From: Legionella genomosp. 1
GTDB lineage: Bacteria > Pseudomonadota > Gammaproteobacteria > Legionellales > Legionellaceae
Direction: 5' to 3'
Length of the DNA stretch: 7,230 bases
Assembly: GCA_945901145.1 (NCBI GenBank)
Contig: CAMDJY010000077.1
Span: forward strand, 1-7,230
The translations under genes and the position numbers were made by a program. Of the stretch, positions 1 through 4,797 are shown one piece after another; position 1 is the stretch's first letter; every line of letters begins with the position of its first letter. The notes below the pieces were generated by a model. The model ran no database searches. It was given only the letters and a program-made list of their open reading frames with translations, and was not told the origin of the DNA.

Positions 1-827
1 CAACGACTACACAGGGCAAGAAACGGGCCACCAATCAACATACCAAAAAAAATAAAAGAAACAATTCCTGCGGCATCAGCCTGATTTAAGTGATAAGCCA
101 GCATTAAATAAGGCACGCCCCACACATCGGCAAACCCTTCTAAAGATCCGACCATTAATAAATTTGCAATCGCCAACACCCACAAGACAGGGGAACATAA
201 AAAAGCTTGCATATGGGTGAATGCAAACCGCGGCTGTTGCGATGGTTGGGTCGTCGAGGGTGCGCGCAAAATAAAATAGGTCAAACATCCAATGGCAATA
301 GAAATCAAGCCAAGTCCCACGGCAACATGACGAGCCTGATAAGCATCGATTAATAAACTCACGGGCTTGCCACCATAAATGGCCCCCAATAATCCAAACG
401 TAAAAGAAAAACCAATCATCCGTGCATATTGTGCTGCCGGGAACCATTCTGAAATGACCTTTGAAACGCCTAAAAAGCCTACCGCAGAGCCTACACCAAT
501 CAAAAAGCGACTACACAGGGCGAAATAGAAATTTGACGTATCTGTAAATAATAATGTCGATAACCCACACAAAACCGCAAACAAAAAAACAATCCATCTA
601 GCCCCAAAGCGATCCAAAAGCATAGCCATAGGAATTTGCATCCCGGCATAGCCATAATAATAGCAAGCAGCTAATAAGCCAAATTGCCCGGCATCAATAG
701 AAAATTGTTGCATAATCGGCTGCATCATCAGCCCAGGCCACAGGCGCAAAATAAATTGATAAGCAAAAAATAAACACGGAAATAGCCACATCAAAAAAGG
801 CCAAAAACTAGATTTTTTAATTAACAT
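1..827 (-). CDS. MFS transporter, 3'-truncated by window edge
   Basis: Major facilitator superfamily inner-membrane transporter; the substrate cannot be told. The reading frame from ATG (827-825) is open through about 275 codons to the left edge, so the C-terminal part is missing (families of this type are usually about 400-430 residues). The visible protein is strongly hydrophobic. About eight membrane spans can be followed, the first at about residues 9-31. A motif-A-like loop follows the second span (D72, R73, G75, R77). The stretch before it, with a Y-Y-Y-G-Y run and then Q-I-P, is typical of the MFS proteins common in Legionella and Coxiella (recognition, not a search). The start is supported by GAGG six bases upstream, overlapping the pyrB stop region. 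The gene begins 8 nt after pyrB, so co-transcription is very likely. A nucleobase or pyrimidine-related substrate is possible from context only. Confidence 0.85.
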   Translation of the reverse strand, partial: MLIKKSSFWPFLMWLFPCLFFAYQFILRLWPGLMMQPIMQQFSIDAGQFGLLAACYYYGYAGMQIPMAMLLDRFGARWIVFLFAVLCGLSTLLFTDTSNFYFALCSRFLIGVGSAVGFLGVSKVISEWFPAAQYARMIGFSFTFGLLGAIYGGKPVSLLIDAYQARHVAVGLGLISIAIGCLTYFILRAPSTTQPSQQPRFAFTHMQAFLCSPVLWVLAIANLLMVGSLEGFADVWGVPYLMLAYHLNQADAAGIVSFIFFGMLIGGPFLALCSR

Positions 828-835
828 AGATAACC

Positions 836-1732
836 TCAACTCTGTAGCAGTAAATGCTCAATAATTGCCATACGCATAAACACGCCATTCTTAACTTGTT
901 CTAGAATAGACGACTGGGCACCATCGGCAACGTCACTATCGATTTCAACACCACGATTCATTGGCCCAGGATGCATGATAATTGCATCAGGCTTTACCCA
1001 TTTTAATGTGGCTTGCGTGAGCGCGTATTGCTGACGATAGGTTGTCAAATCCAGATGATCAGCAGCTTGAAAGCGTTCCTGTTGCACCCGAAGTGTCACC
1101 ACAACATCAGCATCTTCAAGGCCTTGTTGCAATGAAGTAGTCATTTGACCATACCCAGGCGTCGTTAAAAACCAAGGTTCAGGTGCCACCAGTTTTAATT
1201 CTCTGATTTGAAACAATTGACACATTGCCTGTAACGAATGGGCAACGCGTGAATGCTTTAAATTACCAACAATCGCAATTTTCAAGTCAGGAAATCGCGG
1301 TTTTTGTTCAAGAATCGTCATAAAATCTAACATTGCCTGAGTTGGATGCGTCGCGGTCCCATCACCGGCATTAATCAGATGAAATCCAGTAGGGGCTTGT
1401 TCTGCGATCTGCTGAGGCAATCCATTTTCACCATGACGAATGACGGCCAGGTTCACACCCATCGCCGCCAAAGTTTTAATCGTATCCCCAATGATCTCAC
1501 CTTTGGTTTCAGATGAACGTTGCACATCTAGATTAATCACATGCAAACCAAGATGTTTCGCCGCCAACTCAAAACTCACTCGGGTGCGCGTACTATTTTC
1601 ATAAAATAAATTCGCCAGCGACTTTTGAGAATAAATGGGATAATTCGTGTTATATTTAAACCATATCGCCCGCTCAATCAAGCTCACAGCCTCAGGTTGA
1701 GACATTTGATTAATCGTCAAAAAATGTTTCAC
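836..1732 (-). CDS. pyrB: Aspartate carbamoyltransferase catalytic chain
   Basis: Cytosolic enzyme that condenses carbamoyl phosphate and L-aspartate to N-carbamoyl-L-aspartate, the committed step of de novo pyrimidine synthesis. It has 298 residues, close to the usual 300-310. Family signatures are present: the carbamoyl-phosphate loop S47-T-R-T-R51 after F-Y-E-N; the mobile loop with S73/S74 and K77-G-E; H129-P-T-Q132; and the C-terminal H254-P-G-P257 followed by N-R-G. No key residue is obviously missing. The start is GTG (1732-1730): TAAGG lies seven bases upstream. An ATG four bases further upstream is out of frame and gives only a few codons. No pyrI or pyrC-like partner is visible. The MFS gene follows 8 nt downstream. 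Transcription probably starts from a promoter at 1795-1823 that is divergent from the HTH gene. Confidence 0.97.
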   Translation of the reverse strand: MKHFLTINQMSQPEAVSLIERAIWFKYNTNYPIYSQKSLANLFYENSTRTRVSFELAAKHLGLHVINLDVQRSSETKGEIIGDTIKTLAAMGVNLAVIRHGENGLPQQIAEQAPTGFHLINAGDGTATHPTQAMLDFMTILEQKPRFPDLKIAIVGNLKHSRVAHSLQAMCQLFQIRELKLVAPEPWFLTTPGYGQMTTSLQQGLEDADVVVTLRVQQERFQAADHLDLTTYRQQYALTQATLKWVKPDAIIMHPGPMNRGVEIDSDVADGAQSSILEQVKNGVFMRMAIIEHLLLQS

Positions 1733-1783
1733 ACATAGACCTTATTGCTTGCAACCAGTAGGCTAAAGCGAAGCGAGTAATTT

Positions 1784-1796
1784 ATAATGACATTAT
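1784..1796. promoter_or_regulatory. Candidate operator palindrome at the pyrB start site
   Basis: ATAATG-A-CATTAT is a perfect inverted repeat with six-base arms around one central base. It overlaps the last two bases of the predicted pyrB -10 box and covers the expected transcription start, a classic position for a repressor site. Which protein binds it is unknown. The neighbouring winged-helix protein is one candidate. The sequence is AT-rich, so chance cannot be excluded. Confidence 0.3.
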
Positions 1797-1823
1797 TTTA
1801 CGATATCTTCTGCCAGCAAACAA
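1795..1823 (-). promoter_or_regulatory. Predicted sigma-70 promoter for pyrB-MFS
   Basis: Read on the minus strand, -35 TTGTTT (1823-1818) is followed by a 17-bp spacer and -10 TAAAAT (1800-1795). Transcription would start near 1788, giving a leader of roughly 56 nt before the GTG. The leader shows no convincing attenuator hairpin. This is a consensus match by eye, not experimentally supported. Confidence 0.5.
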
Positions 1824-1824
1824 C

Positions 1825-1853
1825 TTGAAAAACATATCTTTTGATGATATATT
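1825..1853 (+). promoter_or_regulatory. Predicted sigma-70 promoter for HTH gene and ruvX
   Basis: -35 TTGAAA (1825-1830, five of six consensus bases), a 17-bp spacer and -10 TATATT (1848-1853, five of six). The expected start is near 1860, about 48 nt before the HTH start codon. Its -35 box is separated by a single base from the -35 box of the opposite pyrB promoter. An inverted repeat ATATC/GATAT (1834-1838 and 1846-1850) lies between the two boxes and runs into the -10. Confidence 0.55.
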
Positions 1854-1907
1854 TAGCAAATGAAAAATGATAAAACACTTGAAAATCTTCTTGATTTAGG
1901 ATGAAAA

Positions 1908-2300
1908 ATGTGCGACCAGCATAAAATAGCTACAGTTGGTGTAATGTCTCTGGATGATCTTAAAAGACATACCATCGCTATTGCAAAAGGGGAATATAAA
2001 CCCAAAAAAAATGAACCTAAAATATGGTTTAGTTCTATTAAATCTCTTGCGAATGTGCTATCCGAGGAAAATCGGCATTTATTGAGGCTGATTATCGAAC
2101 AAAAACCACAATCTGTATCAGAGCTTGAACCATTAACTGGTCGAAAAGCAAATAACCTGTTACGTACCTTACGAACGATGGAGCACTATGGTTTTGTCAC
2201 TCTAAAAAAGAGCACAGAAAAACGTCAAGGGCGAGCGCCTCTGATTCCACAAGCCATCTACGACACGGTAGACATAAAATTAAATTTTTGTATTACTTAA
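1908..2300 (+). CDS. Winged-helix DNA-binding protein, antitoxin-like (HVO_A0114-type)
   Basis: Small 130-residue probable transcription regulator. Residues about 14-46 form the N-terminal part typical of this family (a T-I-A-I-A-K-G-E-Y-K-P-K run, then E-P-K-I-W-F). Residues about 52-112 fit a winged helix: a helix at 54-65, a turn at 69-77, a recognition helix at about 79-94, and a basic wing with K105-R-Q-G-R109. Family knowledge: such proteins are annotated as HVO_A0114-family DNA-binding proteins and often act as the antitoxin/repressor encoded after a small toxin gene. No toxin gene is seen here, upstream or downstream, so it may be an orphan. The ATG at 1908 has AGGA about seven bases upstream and an in-frame TGA at 1902-1904, which fixes the start region. 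ruvX follows after 49 nt on the same strand and is probably co-transcribed. The role could be autoregulation and control of the divergent pyrB promoter (inference). Confidence 0.75.
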   Translation: MCDQHKIATVGVMSLDDLKRHTIAIAKGEYKPKKNEPKIWFSSIKSLANVLSEENRHLLRLIIEQKPQSVSELEPLTGRKANNLLRTLRTMEHYGFVTLKKSTEKRQGRAPLIPQAIYDTVDIKLNFCIT

Positions 2301-2349
2301 ACTTAAGCTGAATATGCATTAGGAAATATCAAAAATAAAGAGTTTAAAT

Positions 2350-2766
2350 ATGCCTGAACCTGTTTATCTTGGTTTTGACTTTGGATATAAACGCATCGGC
2401 GTTGCGATTGGTCAGCGTTTAACCGGACATGCGCGTCCGTTGTCAACGTTAAACGCAATCTCTGGCGTACCTAACTGGGCGCTGGTTCAAGCACTTATTG
2501 ATGCATGGCAGCCTGCCGCATTCATTGTGGGATTACCCACCTGCATTGACGGCAAAGAGCTGTATACGACAGGTGCTGCACGAGGATTTGCGCGCCAATT
2601 ACGCAAAAAATTTAATATCCCCGTCCATTTAGTCGATGAGCGTCTCTCCACAGTCGAAGCCCGCGCCCAGCTATTTGCCGAAGGCGGTTATCGAAAACTC
2701 AAAACATCAGAAATTGACAGCCTAGCCGCATGCATTATCTTAGAGCAATGGTTACAAGAGATTTAA
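2350..2766 (+). CDS. ruvX: Putative pre-16S rRNA nuclease / Holliday junction resolvase-like YqgF
   Basis: RNase H-fold nuclease of the YqgF/RuvX family, 138 residues, the normal length. In E. coli it processes the 5' end of 16S rRNA; the older name refers to a predicted Holliday junction resolvase. Visible signatures: the first strand with D10 in G-F-D-F-G-Y-K-R-I-G-V-A; V60-G-L-P followed by D67-G; V95-D96-E97-R98-L-S-T; and the C-terminal D123-S-L-A-A. The conserved acidic residues D10, E97 and D123 are therefore in place. The ribosome site is weak (AAAGAG about eight bases upstream of ATG). In many gammaproteobacteria it directly follows algH on the same strand and precedes pyrB. Here it lies between the same two genes but on the opposite strand, behind the HTH gene. 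Confidence 0.95.
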   Translation: MPEPVYLGFDFGYKRIGVAIGQRLTGHARPLSTLNAISGVPNWALVQALIDAWQPAAFIVGLPTCIDGKELYTTGAARGFARQLRKKFNIPVHLVDERLSTVEARAQLFAEGGYRKLKTSEIDSLAACIILEQWLQEI

Positions 2767-2909
2767 CCACCAAATTCAGGTTAAATTTACGCGATGCTCG
2801 ACTAAAGCATAACTATCTTTTTGCAGGCTATCTCTTGGTGGTACTTGGTGGTAATGCACCCTTCATCTTTATTATATCATATTTAATATGTTTTGCTTTA
2901 TTCTCATAA
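2730..2909 (+). CDS. Doubtful small hydrophobic ORF (59 codons)
   Basis: An open frame from ATG 2730 to TAA 2907-2909 overlaps the last 37 bases of ruvX in another frame. The predicted peptide has a basic N-terminal half (R5, R10, K15, R17, R21, R24, K26) and a continuous hydrophobic stretch at residues 29-59. It therefore looks like a small membrane protein with one helix or a short hairpin. There is no good ribosome site before the ATG, and I recognise no family. It could be a chance frame in AT-rich DNA, the relic of a longer gene, or a translationally coupled small protein. It is the only sizeable frame I noticed in the ruvX-algH gap. Confidence 0.2.
   Translation: MHYLRAMVTRDLTTKFRLNLRDARLKHNYLFAGYLLVVLGGNAPFIFIISYLICFALFS
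2761..2786. terminator. Stem-loop at the ruvX stop codon
   Basis: ATTTAACC (2761-2768) and GGTTAAAT (2779-2786) form a perfect eight-base-pair stem with a ten-base loop. The ruvX stop codon sits in the left arm. The stem is AT-rich and no T-run follows directly, so it is a weak terminator at best. It may instead protect the mRNA 3' end or act on translation of the overlapping frame. Confidence 0.3.
2834..2853. repeat. Tandem 10-bp repeat, two copies
   Basis: CTTGGTGGTA occurs twice head to tail (2834-2843 and 2844-2853). Its core TTGGTGGT is also complementary to ACCACCAA just after the ruvX stop (2766-2773), so either copy could pair with that site in a longer hairpin. Function unknown. Confidence 0.5.
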
Positions 2910-2963
2910 AATCACACACAGGATATTGATATTGTCCCGCTACAAAAAATTGCCTAAAAATTA

Positions 2964-3527
2964 TCAAGCATGGCCACCATTTTCAATGATTTGATTCATA
3001 TGCACCCCAAGCAAGGCGGCGGTTTGTTCCCAGCGTTTTTCGTAGGACAAGTCGTATAAAATTTCAGGTTTACACGGGCAAACCAGCCAAGCGTCATTGA
3101 GAATTTCTTTTTGCAGTTGCGTGCTATCCCATCCGACAAATCCGAGCATCACAAAAGCATCTTTCGGGCCTTCATCACGGGCGAGGGCATGAATAATATC
3201 GTTAGATGTCGTAATCGTGACATCATCATCAATTAACAAACTCGAGCGCCAATGCCCAGACGGCCGATGCATCACAAAACCGCGTTCGGTCTGCATGGGG
3301 CCACCGAAAAGCAAGGGGCGTTCTTTTTGCGTAAGACTTGAGGATTCAATTTTTAATTGATCAAACACAGAAGAGACCGGGTAGATAAGGGGCTTATTAA
3401 TAATAAGTCCAACAGAGCCATGCATTTGATGTTCACAAACATAAATCACAGCATGTTCAAACCCTTGGCCATGCAAAGAAGGCATAGCAACCAACAAATG
3501 CCCCCTCAACGTCAAAACAGTATCCAT
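2964..3527 (-). CDS. algH: YqgE/AlgH family protein (UPF0301)
   Basis: 187-residue cytosolic protein of the YqgE/AlgH family, usual length about 185-190. The molecular role is not settled; in Pseudomonas aeruginosa algH was linked to regulation of alginate and virulence. Family signatures: G9-H-L-L-V-A-M-P at the N-terminus; A26-V-I-Y-V-C-E-H followed by G-S-V-G-L-I-I-N-K-P (to residue 46); F74-G-G-P; R82-G-F-V-M-H; and G129-F-V-G-W with Q137-L and A146-W. The start ATG at 3527 is supported by AGGA about seven bases upstream. A TATACT -10-like hexamer lies upstream (3561-3556) with no clear -35. Normally ruvX follows on the same strand; here the next gene in that direction, ruvX, is convergent. 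yqgE is the alternative symbol. Confidence 0.95.
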   Translation of the reverse strand: MDTVLTLRGHLLVAMPSLHGQGFEHAVIYVCEHQMHGSVGLIINKPLIYPVSSVFDQLKIESSSLTQKERPLLFGGPMQTERGFVMHRPSGHWRSSLLIDDDVTITTSNDIIHALARDEGPKDAFVMLGFVGWDSTQLQKEILNDAWLVCPCKPEILYDLSYEKRWEQTAALLGVHMNQIIENGGHA

Positions 3528-3606
3528 CTCTGTTCCTAATAAATACCTTAACTTGAGTATAAGACAAGAATTGAATTTGAGCTGGAGACATCAAAAAGGA
3601 GTCAAA

Positions 3607-3636
3607 TTGGAATTTTCAGACTAGATGGTCTATACC
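3607..3636 (+). promoter_or_regulatory. Weak candidate promoter for the 367-aa membrane protein gene
   Basis: TTGGAA (3607-3612), an 18-bp spacer and TATACC (3631-3636) give four of six consensus matches in each box. The site is on the right strand, about 40 bases before the start codon. It is a weak match, so an activator-dependent promoter is equally possible. Confidence 0.25.
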
Positions 3637-3676
3637 TTGATTATGCCTAAAATTATATTTAAGTGAGGGTAGAAAA

Positions 3677-4780
3677 ATGAGCCAGAATAAAGAAGAAGAA
3701 AACAACGAGCTGACGGAAGCAAAAGAAAAATTTGAAAATCAAATAAAAGCATACAATGATGCGATGGATAAATTTTTTAAAAACGACGACATATCTCCTG
3801 AAGTCAGAGGTAATTTGGGAGCCCCTCTTGCGCGCTTATTGGAAGAGGCAAAAAAAATCTCAAATAAAGACCAATCCAGACTAGATGGCCTTAATAAAAT
3901 GTCCGCAGATTTAAAGAACGCAACTGAGATTATCAGTGGCATGACAGAGCAGTCACCGAGCGCTGAGGCCTTAAAAAAACTTCAAGCTATTAAATTAGAT
4001 CCTAACCCCAAAACACCTTTCGAAAAAGCATTAACAGTCTTTAAATACGCTGTAGGCATCACACTAGTTCTAGGCGTAGTAGGCGCTGCCTTATTCTTTA
4101 CAGGTGGTTTAGCTGCTATTCCGATTATCGGCTTCTTAGGCGCAGGTGGACCTGCAATGTTCGCAGCCGGCTTCGGTGCGGCTGCAGGTTATGCAACTTT
4201 TGCTGCGAGCACTATAGCAGCTGGCTTCATGAGTGTAGCAGCGCCTAGTGCTTTTACCATTGGAATCATGGGCGCATCGGTAAATGCCCTATATCTTGGA
4301 GTCGCTGCGGTTGTTACAGGAGCTGTTTATTTGTATCGTGATAAATTATTTGGAAAATCACAGGAAGTTAAAAATGTTGAAAGGACTGGTGATGAAATTT
4401 CGAATACCTTACATCAACAGAATATGTCCAATCAAAGTCGCCCAGATACTAGTGAAAAATCACATGATCATGAAATTGAATTGACAAATATAAATAAAGA
4501 AAATTTTGATCCCTTACATCAAAATAGCACGAACAATACTATCCCAACGACCCCTGTAGGTCCATTAGATACAAAGATAAAATTAGGTGGTCCATGGATA
4601 GAGAATGAAGAGCAAAGGAATAGCACTAACACATATGAAGAGCAAAGGAATAGCACTAACACATATAAGGAGAGGCTCGAAAATGCTACTCAAAATACTC
4701 CTAATAGTTATAAGAAACAGACTAGAGATAATCTAGATGATATTCCTGAAGAGAATCCTACTATTCCAAAATTTAAATAA
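3677..4780 (+). CDS. Unrecognised membrane protein with repeat-bearing tail, effector-like
   Basis: I do not recognise this 367-residue protein. It has three zones. Residues 1-115 are charged and probably helical or coiled-coil (many E, K, N and Q). Residues about 118-220 are an uninterrupted Gly/Ala-rich hydrophobic block able to hold three or four membrane spans. Residues 221-367 are hydrophilic, Asn/Thr/Glu-rich and low-complexity. The tail holds a perfect ten-residue tandem repeat (311-320, 321-330) and a looser relative at about 282-288. There is no N-terminal signal peptide. A charged N-terminus, a central membrane hairpin region and a disordered tail with an acidic patch near the end (D354-D355, E358-E359) resemble Dot/Icm or other host-membrane effectors of Legionellales, but this is a composition argument only. 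The ATG has GAGGG seven bases upstream. A glutamate-synthase-like gene starts 14 nt after the stop. Confidence 0.75.
   Translation: MSQNKEEENNELTEAKEKFENQIKAYNDAMDKFFKNDDISPEVRGNLGAPLARLLEEAKKISNKDQSRLDGLNKMSADLKNATEIISGMTEQSPSAEALKKLQAIKLDPNPKTPFEKALTVFKYAVGITLVLGVVGAALFFTGGLAAIPIIGFLGAGGPAMFAAGFGAAAGYATFAASTIAAGFMSVAAPSAFTIGIMGASVNALYLGVAAVVTGAVYLYRDKLFGKSQEVKNVERTGDEISNTLHQQNMSNQSRPDTSEKSHDHEIELTNINKENFDPLHQNSTNNTIPTTPVGPLDTKIKLGGPWIENEEQRNSTNTYEEQRNSTNTYKERLENATQNTPNSYKKQTRDNLDDIPEENPTIPKFK
4607..4666 (+). repeat. 30-bp perfect tandem repeat inside the effector-like gene
   Basis: Two identical 30-bp units, 4607-4636 and 4637-4666, encode the ten-residue unit E-E-Q-R-N-S-T-N-T-Y twice. 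Two preceding bases (AT) also match, so the exact phase is arbitrary. Perfect DNA identity points to a recent duplication. The unit is a multiple of three, so copy number can change without breaking the frame. Confidence 0.95.
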
Positions 4781-4782
4781 AT

Positions 4783-4797
4783 AGGAGTAAAACCTTG
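4783..4797 (+). promoter_or_regulatory. Strong ribosome binding site fixing a TTG start
   Basis: AGGAG (4783-4787) lies seven bases before TTG at 4795. An in-frame stop lies upstream (TAA 4774-4776), and the next in-frame ATG is at 4873, inside the predicted membrane anchor. TTG 4795 is therefore the best start for the glutamate-synthase-like gene. Confidence 0.8.

Noticed and set aside
76..447. Open frame on the minus strand rich in Cys, Phe and Trp
   Set aside because: It is an alternative frame of the MFS transporter, whose own frame is open throughout and gives clear membrane spans and motif A.
4..521. 14-bp direct repeat CGACTACACAGGGC (4-17 and 508-521) in the MFS gene
   Set aside because: Both copies encode A-L-C-S-R in the same frame, but at helices that are not equivalent in the two halves of an MFS protein. 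It is most likely coincidence, not a recombination site.
1732..1788. UTP-sensing attenuator or leader in front of pyrB
   Set aside because: The leader of about 56 nt has no strong hairpin followed by a T-run and no PyrR-type structure that I can see.
3636..3653. PmrA-box-like sequence upstream of the effector-like gene
   Set aside because: CTTGATTAT-GC-CTAAAA agrees with my memory of the Legionella cTTAATatT-NN-cTTAAT pattern at only about 10 of 15 positions, which is common by chance in AT-rich DNA.
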